IMG/VR virus record: IMGVR_UViG_3300046796_000243
Location: 1 to 64,000 of that record
DNA length: 64,000 nucleotides
DNA from: a virus
Direction: 5' to 3' (one strand)
A program made the translations under genes and the position numbers. Positions 51,001-59,181 of this stretch are shown in pieces; position 1 is the first letter of the stretch, and each line of letters starts with the position of its first letter. A model generated the notes under the pieces. That model ran no database searches. It was given only the letters and a program-made list of their open reading frames with translations, and was not told the origin of the DNA.

Positions 51001-52475
51001 CGATTGGGCTGACGCATATCCTGAAGAAGAGCAAGGATTTCCAGGAGTGGATGATCGCGGGTGGTGCCAACGCCAATCTGGTGTCGATGGACCGCGCCAT
51101 GCTGCACACTGACCCGATGACGCTGCGGGTGGCCAACAAGGTGGTGAACCCCAGGCAGTGGCTCAAGATGCTGCAGGACGTCTCCGAGCTGTCGGAGAAC
51201 GCGACCCGCATGGGCGTGTACTCGCGGGCCAGGGGCAAGGGCATCAGCCAGGGCGAATCCGCGTTCTCGTCCCGCGAGGCCACGCTCGACTTCGCCCGGC
51301 TGGGCGCGTCCCCCGTAGCCCGCGCCCTCAACTCCACCATCCCGTTCTTCAACGCCCAGGTCGAGGGCGTCGACCAGGCCGCGCGCGCGTTCCGCGACAA
51401 CAAGCTGGGCTTCCTGACCAAGGCCGGTGTCGGCATCACGCTGCCGTCGGTGTTGCTGTGGTTCAAGAACCAGGGCGACGAGCGGGTCAAGGAGCTGCCG
51501 GCGTGGCAGAAGGATCTGTTCTGGATCGTGCCTGGAGCCGACAAGTGGGTGCCGATGTCGGGGCAGGACGCTGCCAGGTGGGAGGGCAAGGATCTCTCCA
51601 AGCTAACCCACACCGTGCGCCAGGGGCCGAATGGGCTGGAGCGCAACGATGCCACGATCTGGCGGGTGCCGAAGCCGTTCGAGGTTGGCGTGCTGTTCGG
51701 TTCGGTGCCGGAGCGGCTGCTGGATGCCTATTACGATCACAACCCGAATGCCTTCAAGAACCTGGGCAGCACCATGATGCAAGCCTTGACCCCGAGCGTG
51801 GTGCCGCAGGCGGTGCTGCCGGTTGGCGAGCAGTGGGCCAACAAGTCGCTGTTCCTGGACCGTTCGCTGCTGACCGAAGAACAGAAGAAAAAATCGCCGT
51901 CCCAGCAATATGGCCCGTACACCAGCGAGACGGCGAAGGCGATCGGCAGCGTCGTCCGCACCGTGGCCGGCGAGAAGACCTCGTTCGGCTCGCCGATCAT
52001 GATCGACAACTACATCCGGCAGTGGACCGGGGGCTTAGGCAAGCACGTCGTCGACCTGATCGACATGGGGATCAAGTCGCAGCAGGACCGGCCGCCGGAG
52101 CCGTCCAAGGGCCTGGCCGACATGCCCGGCATCAAGGCGTTCGTGGCGCGCTTCCCGAGCCAGAGCGCGCAGTCGATCCAGGACTTCTACGACACCCGCA
52201 CCGACCGCAAGATGAACGCGGCCGATATCAAGGCCCTGCAGAAGACCGACCCGGCAGGCGCTGCGGAGCGCAGAAGCAAATCCGACACCTACACCGGCGA
52301 CACGTTCGCCAAGCAGCTGAAGGCCGACCGGGATGCCATCAAGCGGATCGCTGCCGACAAGAACATGTCCCCGGACGACAAGCGCGCGGCCATGGACCTG
52401 ACCTATCTGTTGATGATCGAACACGCCAAGGCGGGAAATGCCGCGTTCGAGCGCAACAAGCGGAGGGCGCCATAA
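45063..52475 (+). CDS. Giant ejection protein with C-terminal LPD38-like domain (2470 aa)
   Basis: Pro/Glu-rich N-terminus with RVLYEDPDE twice, then a glycine-zipper hydrophobic region (about 90-135, GAILGAGTGAVAGAF and IGAAAIGGAIAGG) that could insert into membranes. A long Pro/Ala/Glu disordered and coiled-coil middle follows. Residues about 1600-2330 form a folded part. Its PEFIVRNPLRDLLSAF, ENATRMGVYSRARGKG and STIPFFNAQVEGVDQAARAF motifs match the large polyvalent protein-associated domain LPD38, found in giant phage proteins. Likely ejected into the host at infection. It shares one base with the gene before. Confidence 0.72.
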   Translation: MDPEDENEEVPEVAPDPEPTPPPRAPPPEPEPEPEQPPPAATAAAPGAPRRVLYEDPDETGPKRVLYEDPDEGAFTAFAREIAHGVGPAAGGAILGAGTGAVAGAFTANPIGIGAAAIGGAIAGGYGVDVAQEAGLRALGAPEDAAIRRANEAAHPWATYGGKFLSNAAGGAAGFGRAAISGGARLLGGGIGAAWETGVAINEKKSFKEALPGVLSSAAGGATFAGERPWTRGAQRAAVAARPYYTRPPPPPPPPAPPPPVTQPGVRNRDWTGPPQDVPQATGFQQGQLPGIGDVQPSLPGMESQPPPMPGQQPRLPGEHEPGLPFERSTIDAEGQYGFDITAPDPRNASRNGMPPTSGVSGTPAPPAAGVQPRSNTGYAKEGSFPEARPWANEREERPHSVVGQGIMAAADEVPPRAASGINVIQAGQIDPDLALAHGSIPRTKVEPNAPQRPPPGPPGPPQPPRAPAPPIERRGVQNPDWQGPPAPIPRNQQVMVRPPDTTQGVLVEPPVRPDRVRLYRTDPQAPRAFTTDRAAAQQFGPLRHVDVNRGELAAQFRPGRDQGSYVAHPIWEHPAYQRRVQPTMQPRTQPTQRRWPPPESPHGPPPPPAPPPRGGGPGPAGQPPGGPRMADPRLDAAVARAVGAPPSGGTPRGPRRAAPATPAPSQPFASRGLPQYSREQANALVNRRDVLNREAAIQGMTPEALRAKAMEIVRSHESQPAPPPAPKRPINLPDDAANYQSAPPWAQPDPNPPQAAKVDKVEASVQRSRKKSDKVNAREAAREAASPQPPRGRGKVDVEARKAKNDEFSKWLDEEAKKPGSKAEEFRKLADKEVEVSRDGMSKEEWNRRNELLDDLNAEFEQRKPAAKPAEVDHAALAQARHEAAGKLQEEARAIPEYKTKGKGKNIGEMFPEEFDEFSSKNPTHPGIEKRYEREDTPGTWEQRVRDAYDERKHDLAAMVAARAEPQFKEYHDLQAKPNKTRAEFDRLNALHDQISARADEIANEKPIAKSRKAKAEPAAPPREKPPRETAPKKFGVAPELAEAAIATSKAKAAAGIKPADAGPRSLLQHIQKLGGIKPDDKGELAAAFGGKKSGMYLAIARKNGIPLDRVVENVARGAPEERYLHEGAGIRDLLDALKGSRDHYPAGEEAHVPKSKQERYAEENRAYNDKQVDEFLADPKRDLADFKEGDRQRMYDLMDTGDYADPAAAYKKLVEERGAGKEPDTRAQIEKDIDAWVESPDHDYYDPGMRDRMVELLEKGDAKDPADAHAKAVEEWDVKQREFEGDIGPPKEITPPPEKSVDNKLQEVIPGAGKDMKTAAQRAADAPLKPTQAQKGSDFGMFADKQNDMFDAPPKPKEEPKAAANEVPEGFKVFERDGKWITESIEGRWEIASKTQAEAIKEAHDTVKSLEKLKGGKPARASAIEAAAEKHGGLAKATEALEGRLAERVKAIEEGTAKPASFPGAQRLAMTRKDMDATRAAAKNNKPQVIATDKFGNEAKFTGATVHEAAVFARAAGYKPDQIKLLSGAPYVPPKAAAPAAPTPPAAAPPAGGGRPPPPAAPPPAGGTPTPPPQGPAGSVEAARASILSHVAKEVPWYKKIPTSKAEAKALWRTFYTQAKNAMDPFDQARKTIERETGQRLSEADDFAQLARLTKGLGGRFKQLMQYGTYDIDTGKVNGKGLDEVLKPVNDDPNGFTAYAMSKRVIELEGRGIKTGMNLAEANQVAAADAAKFEPVFRDLHAFQDRVLQNMVRSGILSDAAAAKMRQMNKEYVPFYRMLDPSSELGQQLGSGLQTRNPIFRIKGSDKDVFDPITSIIKNTYVFTDLAHRNQVITAMKRANDLMPADKQFMVRDRSSHPIEVQPQEIQKFLDAHGIEGFADDAMTIFRPNAFRPADDKIRLYNNGKAEVYTVPKDIGTAVNALDSQSMGLFLKIAATPASLLRAGAVFSPEFIVRNPLRDLLSAFIQAKHGSIPVYDFAIGLTHILKKSKDFQEWMIAGGANANLVSMDRAMLHTDPMTLRVANKVVNPRQWLKMLQDVSELSENATRMGVYSRARGKGISQGESAFSSREATLDFARLGASPVARALNSTIPFFNAQVEGVDQAARAFRDNKLGFLTKAGVGITLPSVLLWFKNQGDERVKELPAWQKDLFWIVPGADKWVPMSGQDAARWEGKDLSKLTHTVRQGPNGLERNDATIWRVPKPFEVGVLFGSVPERLLDAYYDHNPNAFKNLGSTMMQALTPSVVPQAVLPVGEQWANKSLFLDRSLLTEEQKKKSPSQQYGPYTSETAKAIGSVVRTVAGEKTSFGSPIMIDNYIRQWTGGLGKHVVDLIDMGIKSQQDRPPEPSKGLADMPGIKAFVARFPSQSAQSIQDFYDTRTDRKMNAADIKALQKTDPAGAAERRSKSDTYTGDTFAKQLKADRDAIKRIAADKNMSPDDKRAAMDLTYLLMIEHAKAGNAAFERNKRRAP

Positions 52476-52627
52476 TGCCACTGGACAAGACAGGATCGCG
52501 GGCCTCGATCGGCCGCAACATCAAGACCGAAATCGCCGCTGGCAAGCCACGCAAGCAGGCGGTAGCCATTGCACTCGACACGGCCAGGCGCGCAGGCGCG
52601 AAGATACCGAAGAAGGGAAAGAAGTGA
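52475..52627 (+). CDS. Small basic conserved phage protein (50 aa)
   Basis: MPLDKTGSRASIGRNIKTEI followed by AGKPRKQAVAIALDTARRAG and a basic tail. The IGxNI..E..AGKPxKQAVAIAL pattern is a widespread small phage/prophage motif of unknown role (from memory). One-base overlap with the giant gene stop. Confidence 0.8.
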   Translation: MPLDKTGSRASIGRNIKTEIAAGKPRKQAVAIALDTARRAGAKIPKKGKK

Positions 52628-52860
52628 TGACCTACACCAAGGGCACCGGCGCGGTTAGCGCCAAATACGCGATGGGCGGGGCGTGTCTCCATGACACGCG
52701 GTCTAAATTCATGAAGACGCCGAATCAGTTCACCTCGCGCAAGGAAGCCACCAAAAACCCGGAGGTCGAGCAGGACTACGGCAAGACCGGCAAGGGTGGC
52801 ACCCTGTCCAAGACCGAAGGCGAATCCAAGAAGCAGCCGGTGATCAAACCTCGAACATAG
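52627..52860 (+). CDS. Small basic protein ending the late unit (77 aa)
   Basis: MTYTKGTGAVSAKYAMGG, Lys/Thr/Gly-rich and probably disordered. The ATG shares a base with the preceding TGA. The last 17 bases overlap the convergent replication-side gene, so late and early transcription collide here. No terminator was seen. Function unknown. Confidence 0.7.
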   Translation: MTYTKGTGAVSAKYAMGGACLHDTRSKFMKTPNQFTSRKEATKNPEVEQDYGKTGKGGTLSKTEGESKKQPVIKPRT

Positions 52861-53245
52861 ACTTGCGCGAACGCTTCGGGGGTCGCGGTGGCGGCGGCAA
52901 CGCCAAAATCGTATCGGCGTAAGGCGATTTGCGCATCACCTTTTGCGGAAACCCGGATTCGCCGTTGCGGGTGTCCGGCCCCCGCACGATCAGGTTCTTG
53001 CGCTCCAGGGCACACGGCCGCGCCGTGATGCTGGAGTAGGGTAGATAAGGGTGGTCACGCAGCAGATCGTCGGCGATGCAGCCATTTGCGTCGTAGGTAC
53101 AGATGGCTTCAAACACCATTTTCTCCAGCTTGCCGGTCCTGACACCATAAGCTGCGACAATGGAGGTAGACGGTCCCTCCCGCCGATGCAGCATGTATGG
53201 TTCCGTCCCGAATATCCCGTAATCCTGGTTATCCTTCCTGCTCAT
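52844..53245 (-). CDS. Winged-helix DNA-binding protein (putative, 133 aa)
   Basis: The segment YSSITARPCALERKNLIVRG followed by DTRNGESGFPQKV has the rhythm of a winged-helix recognition helix and wing. The C-terminus is Pro-rich and basic (PPPPRPPKRSRKSM). AAGGAG lies eight bases before the ATG. It is the last gene of the leftward replication operon, so a replication or transcription accessory is likely. Confidence 0.65.
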   Translation of the reverse strand: MSRKDNQDYGIFGTEPYMLHRREGPSTSIVAAYGVRTGKLEKMVFEAICTYDANGCIADDLLRDHPYLPYSSITARPCALERKNLIVRGPDTRNGESGFPQKVMRKSPYADTILALPPPPRPPKRSRKSMFEV

Positions 53246-53249
53246 CGTC

Positions 53250-56186
53250 CTACTCCTTGGTTAAACCTCGCGCTTCCAGCATGTGGGACAGCACATGCGG
53301 CCGTCCCGGCGGGATGAAAATCTCGATGCAGTTCTCCTGTGCCTGGGAATGCACGGTACCCGCACCCAGCGTGTGCCGGATCTCCTTGGCAGCGAAGTAG
53401 CTCTCCAGCCCGCCGAAGATCTGGCGAACCTGGATCTCGCGCTTGTGCAGGAAGTCGCGCATCTCGCGCTTGCTGAATACGATCTTGCGCTCGTCGCGCG
53501 CGATCTGCACCACGATCGGATGGCCCTTTTCAGGAGGGTGCAGCACATCGATGATCTGGTGGCGGTGATGAAAGAACTTGTCGACATAGAGCGCGTTGCC
53601 ACTACCTACGAAGTGGTTCAGGAACGCCACCAGCCCGCCTTCGGTGTTCGCGTAGCTGCCGCCTTCGGTGCCTTCGGAGCCGCGGATGGTGCGGTTGTGG
53701 ATGAAGGCTTTTTCCAGGAACGCTTCCATGGCGTCGATGTCGAGTTCGGCACCCAGCTTGTTGGCGAGCATGGCCCCGGCCAGGACAACGCCGCAGGTGC
53801 CCCACCAGTAGGCCTCGTCCCCGGTGCCGTCGACCTTCTCGCAAAACGCCTTCATGATCTTGGTGACCATGATGTAAATCGCGGCGTGTTCCTTGGCCAG
53901 CAGCCGGGAATACTCGACACCCATCTGGCCGTAATTGTGCTCCAGCTCGCCGAAGATGTTGCCGGCGGTCACCGCGTTGATCATCCCAGGCTCGTCGAGC
54001 TTCTTGTTGAACTCGATCTCGAACACCCGACGCATGCCGGCGGTGGTGCTCTTCTGCTTGCGGGTCAGGTACTCGACGAACGATGCGTTGGAGCAAGCCA
54101 CCAAGAGCGTCTGCCACTCCAGGCGTTCCTTCATGGTGGCGTCGGTGTTGAGCCGGCCACCCTCTGCTCCTTGCGTGGCCACAAACATGGTCTGGAACAG
54201 GGCGTCCTGGTGCCGTTCGTCCTGGATGTCGTCCCAGTAGGCGGCGAGGTTGCGGCACAGGCCCAGCCTGCGCTGCACGCTCTTCGGTGTACTATTCAGA
54301 CTCTCGCGGGTCTGCTTGGGATGACCCCAAATCGCGGCAGCTACCTGCTGGGCGGTGGACTTCGAGGTGCCGGGATCGCCCCAGATCGACAGGATGCAGC
54401 CATACAGCGTTCCGGCGAACGTCATCAGCGGGGCGGCGAAGCCGACCGCGATGATGATGTCCAGCTCCGGCCGCTTGCGGTCCGTCAGCAGCTTGGCGGC
54501 CAGCAGCCAGGCATCCTTGCTGCCGACCGGCATGTACCAGGAGCGGAAGTCGCTGTCGGATGCAGCCAATAGCGGCACGTCGCGGCCGTCGGAGTGGTAG
54601 AGCGTATTGCCGTAGACGAAGCCGATCCGCTTGTTGTCCTCGTAGCGCCAGCCCATCGTGCCGCTATCGCGGCTGGCGACGTGGGCCTTCATCAACTTCT
54701 CCAGCCAGGACGGCGCGAACAGGTCCGACAAGATAGCCTTCGCCTCCTTGTGTCCGTTGAACAGCACCGCGTGCTTGGGCAGGAAGGCGAGCAGTGCGTG
54801 CCCATAGCAATTGGAGGCACTCATGAACACCTCCGCGGTGCCGTTCAGATCGGTATTGGCAATGAACCCAATACCAAAATCCCCATCCTTGTGCTGCAGC
54901 GACGGCGCGCGGATGATGGTCTTGAGCAAGACCACCAGGCGCGCGGAATGAATAACTTTTCCTACTTTCTTGGCGCGAACGACAGCGCAGATGCGCCCCT
55001 CCAGGTCTACGCAGTAGCCCTCCGGGAGCTGAAGGTCTTCCGGGCGGATACCGCCGAGAGCTTTGATGTCTTGGTCGACTTGGCCCGCCCTTGCGGCTGC
55101 AAGGCCGAGGTTAACCGGGGACTTTTCTTTGACGCGGTGAGGGCAGGCTGCGCAGTGCGTGCTGCCCGCGCTTTCGATGGTTTTGCATTGCGGCCAGCCG
55201 AGCTTTTTTGCTTTCCGCTCAACGCCTTTCCTTTCCCAGAGTTCTTCCGTTTTTTCGAAGATGTAGGTTTGGTGCTTGTCCGCGAACTTGTGCGCAAGGT
55301 CATGTCCATTCTCCAAAAAATGAGCGATCAGAGTTGTAAGGTTCCAGAGATTATTGTCAAATGCAGCACCCCCCGTCTCATAGGCCTCACGCAGGAAGCC
55401 ACATTCGGCCATGATGGGTTCGAACGGCAGCGGGGGGAGTTCCTCCAGCAGGTCGCCAGCCATCGGCTTGACCGGCTGACCCTTGAATTCCGGGGCGATG
55501 TTGAGTTTGCCGAGGCCACCGCCGCCGCCAACGACCGTCAACTTCGGGTGATTCAGCAGCTTCTTGAACACTTCGGCGAAATCGTGCTTGGTGCCTGGGC
55601 TGTAATTGGGCGGCAGCATGCGGACCGTCCGCGGCGCGCCGTACTTCCAGTTGCTGGTACCGGGTACGCGCAGCACCCGTGCGGCATCCCCGGTACACTG
55701 GCGGTCAAACTTGATCCCGGCCCTGATGGCGGCGTGCTTGACCGCGTCAGCGTAGAGCTGCCACTCCTCGACCGGCAGCACCCGGTCCGACAGCCAGTAG
55801 ACGTGCAGGCCGCCGCCGGTCACCACCATGTAAGACGGCCGCGGAATGCCGACCAGCAGGCAGAACTCGAAGATCGCGACAATGGCTTCCGGTACCGAGT
55901 GGTAGTGCTTGGGGCTACCGGGCTTGATATCCGAATCCATGGGGAGGCAGACCAACCCCATAGCATGGTCGCGATCGCGCTGGCCGTTGTTACGACTCTG
56001 GTGCGATATGCAGTAGTAGATGTTGTCCTGGGTCTTGTCCGCGAGATCGGTAACGAACGCCAGGGCCGCGTCGAGCGTCTTGAAGGACCGTCCGCGGAAG
56101 TTACTCCCCGGACGGTGCCAGTGTATCGTGACGTAACCCCCCAGATTCCAGGGGACTACGTTTTCCAGAAATCCCCTGACGTCCAT
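53250..56186 (-). CDS. Primase-helicase: AEP primase domain plus DUF927-type helicase (978 aa)
   Basis: N-terminal primase of the archaeo-eukaryotic type: MDSD (83-86), a GGGLHVYW block (124-131) and DAARVLRVPGTSNWK (167-181). C334, C345 and C348 (CKTIES...CAAC) may form a zinc finger. The C-terminal half has WGDPGTSKST (602-611, Walker A) and AAYWDDIQ (649-655, acidic motor motif), as in the DUF927 helicase family. It would make primers and unwind the phage fork with the family A polymerase. Confidence 0.85.
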   Translation of the reverse strand: MDVRGFLENVVPWNLGGYVTIHWHRPGSNFRGRSFKTLDAALAFVTDLADKTQDNIYYCISHQSRNNGQRDRDHAMGLVCLPMDSDIKPGSPKHYHSVPEAIVAIFEFCLLVGIPRPSYMVVTGGGLHVYWLSDRVLPVEEWQLYADAVKHAAIRAGIKFDRQCTGDAARVLRVPGTSNWKYGAPRTVRMLPPNYSPGTKHDFAEVFKKLLNHPKLTVVGGGGGLGKLNIAPEFKGQPVKPMAGDLLEELPPLPFEPIMAECGFLREAYETGGAAFDNNLWNLTTLIAHFLENGHDLAHKFADKHQTYIFEKTEELWERKGVERKAKKLGWPQCKTIESAGSTHCAACPHRVKEKSPVNLGLAAARAGQVDQDIKALGGIRPEDLQLPEGYCVDLEGRICAVVRAKKVGKVIHSARLVVLLKTIIRAPSLQHKDGDFGIGFIANTDLNGTAEVFMSASNCYGHALLAFLPKHAVLFNGHKEAKAILSDLFAPSWLEKLMKAHVASRDSGTMGWRYEDNKRIGFVYGNTLYHSDGRDVPLLAASDSDFRSWYMPVGSKDAWLLAAKLLTDRKRPELDIIIAVGFAAPLMTFAGTLYGCILSIWGDPGTSKSTAQQVAAAIWGHPKQTRESLNSTPKSVQRRLGLCRNLAAYWDDIQDERHQDALFQTMFVATQGAEGGRLNTDATMKERLEWQTLLVACSNASFVEYLTRKQKSTTAGMRRVFEIEFNKKLDEPGMINAVTAGNIFGELEHNYGQMGVEYSRLLAKEHAAIYIMVTKIMKAFCEKVDGTGDEAYWWGTCGVVLAGAMLANKLGAELDIDAMEAFLEKAFIHNRTIRGSEGTEGGSYANTEGGLVAFLNHFVGSGNALYVDKFFHHRHQIIDVLHPPEKGHPIVVQIARDERKIVFSKREMRDFLHKREIQVRQIFGGLESYFAAKEIRHTLGAGTVHSQAQENCIEIFIPPGRPHVLSHMLEARGLTKE

Positions 56187-56196
56187 GGGTTGAAGA

Positions 56197-57195
56197 CTAC
56201 TTGAGCATGTTGTTCGTCTTGTTCATCAGCTTCTGCACCGTCGCGTCAAGATCGGTGTCGCTCTCTTCCCAAGGTTCGTCACCATCCTCCGTTTCCGGTG
56301 ACTCCGGCGGTGGTGCCGCCAGTTCCGGTTCCGCTTCGATCACGGTTTCGATCTTCTTGGCGCGGGTCTTCTTCGGCGGGGGGATTACCTCCACCTCATC
56401 GTCGTCTTCATCCGCCTCCCCGAAAGCATCCATCAAGCCGGTTTCGATCCGCTGTTGGGGCGGGGCCTGGCGTGACGGGAGCTGGCGAAGGTTCGACGTC
56501 TCGCCAATGATGATCTTGGTCTGCGGGTCTTCGGTGAGCTGCAGCACGCGCGGGGCTTCCTTGGCAGTCAGGGCCTGCACGGTTTCGAAATGCATCTCGA
56601 ACTGCTTGCCGTCCACGAACGACACGCGGGTAACCACCGCGTGGGGCTGAATGCCGGCGGCCACGAACATGTCGTCGTACTTCTTGAACGTCTTGAAGCT
56701 GCCGGGCGGGATCTTGAAGAACACCGGCTCCAGCAACGGTGCCGGCAACAGCTTCTTGGTCATGTCCGGCATCAGCAGGATTGCCACCCGCTTGTGCTCC
56801 TGGCACTCGGGCTTGCTGCTGCCGTCAGGTTTCACGGACCACTGACTGCGCGGGCAGGCCGCGCAGGTCTTGGACTGCGGAATGCTGACGCCGGGATCCG
56901 GCACGTCGCCCTTGAGCGAGGCGCAGATCGGCCCGGAAGCGTTGTCCTCGTCCCACGCGGGGAAATATATCCGGGACTTTTTCTCGGCGCCGCCCAGGAT
57001 GACGAAATCGACGTAAGGCAGGTTGTAGCCCTTGTCGTCCTTGATCGGGTAGGACTTGCCGCCCAGGTTCAGATTCCACATCTTGCCCTTGCAGCGGAGC
57101 GATGCGAAGCCGGACGAGAGATCGGCCGCCATCGACTTGACCGGACCGCCGGTCTTGAATGCATCGGCAATCTTGAATTTTGAGAGATCGCTCAT
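56197..57195 (-). CDS. Putative ssDNA-binding / replication accessory protein (332 aa)
   Basis: Beta-rich core (SLRCKGKMWNLNLGGKSYPI, VDFVILGGAEKKSRIYFPAW) with four cysteines (C-x-many-CAAC-x-C) that may bind zinc, and a strongly acidic C-terminal tail (EWEESDTDLD-like, ending NKTNNMLK). Acidic tails are typical of SSB-type proteins, and the position beside helicases and polymerase fits. The family is not recognised. The ATG overlaps the previous stop. Confidence 0.6.
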   Translation of the reverse strand: MSDLSKFKIADAFKTGGPVKSMAADLSSGFASLRCKGKMWNLNLGGKSYPIKDDKGYNLPYVDFVILGGAEKKSRIYFPAWDEDNASGPICASLKGDVPDPGVSIPQSKTCAACPRSQWSVKPDGSSKPECQEHKRVAILLMPDMTKKLLPAPLLEPVFFKIPPGSFKTFKKYDDMFVAAGIQPHAVVTRVSFVDGKQFEMHFETVQALTAKEAPRVLQLTEDPQTKIIIGETSNLRQLPSRQAPPQQRIETGLMDAFGEADEDDDEVEVIPPPKKTRAKKIETVIEAEPELAAPPPESPETEDGDEPWEESDTDLDATVQKLMNKTNNMLK

Positions 57196-57608
57196 GACTT
57201 GGTAACTCCTATTGTCCTTCTGGAATTGATTTTGACGCCCGGTGGCAGGCTGCCGTGTTCTTCGGCGTAGGCCAGGCACGCAGTCGGATTGGCAACCCGG
57301 TTCATCAGTTCATAGGCGTCGTTCTCGCGCACGAACTCCATGAAGGCATCGGGATCGCTCAGGGGCGAAGTAGATTTGACAAGGGCGGTCACCAGGCCGA
57401 ACGCGGTCCTGGCGCTCTTCAGGTGATTCTTGTCGAGGAACTCCAGCAGCTCGCCGGCCAACTTTTCCTTGGTCAGCTTATGCTCCTTGAGTTCGTCAGC
57501 CTGTCTCTTCTCGATCCGCTCGATCTCGCCGCGGATCCAGATATATTGCTCCACTCGCTTGTCGATGTGGTCGGTGGTGTTCTCGACCACCAGTTTAGGT
57601 TTCGGCAT
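57192..57608 (-). CDS. Coiled-coil replication-region protein (138 aa)
   Basis: Begins MPKPKLVVENTTDHIDKRVE, then a charged helix (IEKRQADELKEHKLTKEKLA). The start at 57608 has GGAG six bases upstream; the upstream ATG at 57620 lacks a ribosome site. The family of Gam-like or exonuclease-associated small proteins comes to mind, but no decisive motif is present. Confidence 0.7.
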   Translation of the reverse strand: MPKPKLVVENTTDHIDKRVEQYIWIRGEIERIEKRQADELKEHKLTKEKLAGELLEFLDKNHLKSARTAFGLVTALVKSTSPLSDPDAFMEFVRENDAYELMNRVANPTACLAYAEEHGSLPPGVKINSRRTIGVTKS

Positions 57609-59181
57609 AGTCTTCTCCATTTGCCATAGAGGTTTTGATCATTTCGAGGAACGCATCTTGCGTGCGCTGCTTGGAACGCAACATCTGATAGACCTTGCGT
57701 TCGATTGGTGAAGATTGCAGATGCAGGAATAGCTGTTTGTGTTGCTGTCCGACCCTCCTTATGCGTGCGTTGGCTTGTTCGTAGATGTCGAGGCTATACG
57801 TCGGCGAGTACCAGATGATCGTGGTCGCGGCGGTGAGTGTCAGGCCGTGATGCACGCATCCGGGGTGCGCGAGCAGTACACGGTATTTGTTTGTGTTTTG
57901 GAATGCATTAAAAATCGTTTCACGTTTTTTTACATCTCCATGCACCACGGCATGGTCGAGCGGTTCCTTCAAACCATCGAACAGTGCGCTCAATCCGTCG
58001 ATCAAATGCCTCCAGGGTGCGAACACGATCACTTTGTGCGGGGCCTCCGCGATCATTTCCAACAACATCTGCTGCCTGGGTTCGGAGTCCAACACCACAT
58101 GTAGCGGGTTGTCGTAATAGACGTAGCCGGCGCCGACCTGCAGCAGCTTGCCGGTGGCGACCGCGGCATTGGCGGCGGTGATCACCTTGTCCTTCACCAG
58201 CATGGCGAACTCGTTGGCCATCTTGCGGTACTTAAGGGCCTGTTCCCCGGACATCTCGACTTCGACGGTGCGGTAGATCGCCGGCGGCAGCTCGACCACG
58301 TCGTCGAGCGCGAATCGGACTGCCGGCTGCATCCAGGAATACGCCATGTCGATCGCGTCAGTCTTGGGTACCCATTTGTACTGGTTGACCTGGAGCATCA
58401 GCATGGACTTGGCGTGCCGGAAGAACTTCGGCACATTGGCAGGGGTCAGAATCTTGCACTGGTTCCAGACGTCCGTCGGGGCGTTGGGCATCGGCCTGCC
58501 GGTCATGCCCCAGACCCAGGTGAAGCGTTGGGCAAAGTCGCGCATCCGCTTCGAACGCAGCGAGTTGTTCCGGTAGACCGCCAGCTCGTCGAGAATCAGG
58601 GTGTCGATGTCGGTGCGGGCATAGAGTTCGGCGACGATCGACTTCACGCCGTCATGGTTGATGATGTAAGCGTCGGCATCGCTATCGAGCAGCTTGAGCC
58701 GCCGCGCGCGGCTGCCGTGCAGCACCGCGACCTTGATGTCCGGCATGGTGATCAGGAGTTCACGCATCCAGACGAACTTCAGCGTACTCAGGGGGGCGAC
58801 GATTAGGAGCTTTTTGGCCACACCAGCATTATGTAGATACCGCCAGGACCAGAGGGAACTCTTGGTCTTGCCAGTACCCATGTCATTCAGAATGTAGGCC
58901 CGTCGATGAGATGTTGCCAAAACCGCAGTGTTTTTCTGGACTTGGAAGGGGACAGCCCCGTCCGAGGACGCCCAATCATAGTGAAACAGGATGGGCGCTG
59001 GCGCTTCCATGCCCAGGGCACGCAGCTGCATCTGGGTGCGTGGAGTGTGCGGCAGGATGGCGAAGGTCTGGTTATCGTGATCGATGGTTTTGATGTCCCC
59101 GCCGACCAGGCTATCGAGCTTCGGGCTATAGGGGACCAGTAGTTGGCCCGTCGAGCGGGAAACGATCATCGAAGAGGGCAC
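57595..59181 (-). CDS. SNF2-type DNA helicase (about 528 aa)
   Basis: Superfamily 2 ATPase: LNDMGTGKT (about 98-106, Walker A), LIVAPLSTLKFVW (motif Ia), LDELAVYRN (motif II, about 197-205), TGRPMPN (motif III-like) and HHGLTLTAATTIIWYSP with ANARIRRVGQ in the C-lobe. It probably remodels protein-DNA complexes or aids recombination-dependent replication. GTG at 59181 has GGAG seven bases upstream; alternatives are TTG 59202 and ATG 59169. It overlaps the nuclease gene by 56 bases. Confidence 0.85.
   Translation of the reverse strand: MPSSMIVSRSTGQLLVPYSPKLDSLVGGDIKTIDHDNQTFAILPHTPRTQMQLRALGMEAPAPILFHYDWASSDGAVPFQVQKNTAVLATSHRRAYILNDMGTGKTKSSLWSWRYLHNAGVAKKLLIVAPLSTLKFVWMRELLITMPDIKVAVLHGSRARRLKLLDSDADAYIINHDGVKSIVAELYARTDIDTLILDELAVYRNNSLRSKRMRDFAQRFTWVWGMTGRPMPNAPTDVWNQCKILTPANVPKFFRHAKSMLMLQVNQYKWVPKTDAIDMAYSWMQPAVRFALDDVVELPPAIYRTVEVEMSGEQALKYRKMANEFAMLVKDKVITAANAAVATGKLLQVGAGYVYYDNPLHVVLDSEPRQQMLLEMIAEAPHKVIVFAPWRHLIDGLSALFDGLKEPLDHAVVHGDVKKRETIFNAFQNTNKYRVLLAHPGCVHHGLTLTAATTIIWYSPTYSLDIYEQANARIRRVGQQHKQLFLHLQSSPIERKVYQMLRSKQRTQDAFLEMIKTSMANGEDYAET

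Noticed and set aside
53283-56204. Two long plus-strand frames opposite the primase-helicase
   Set aside because: They are antisense to a gene with clear primase and Walker motifs, and have no ribosome sites.
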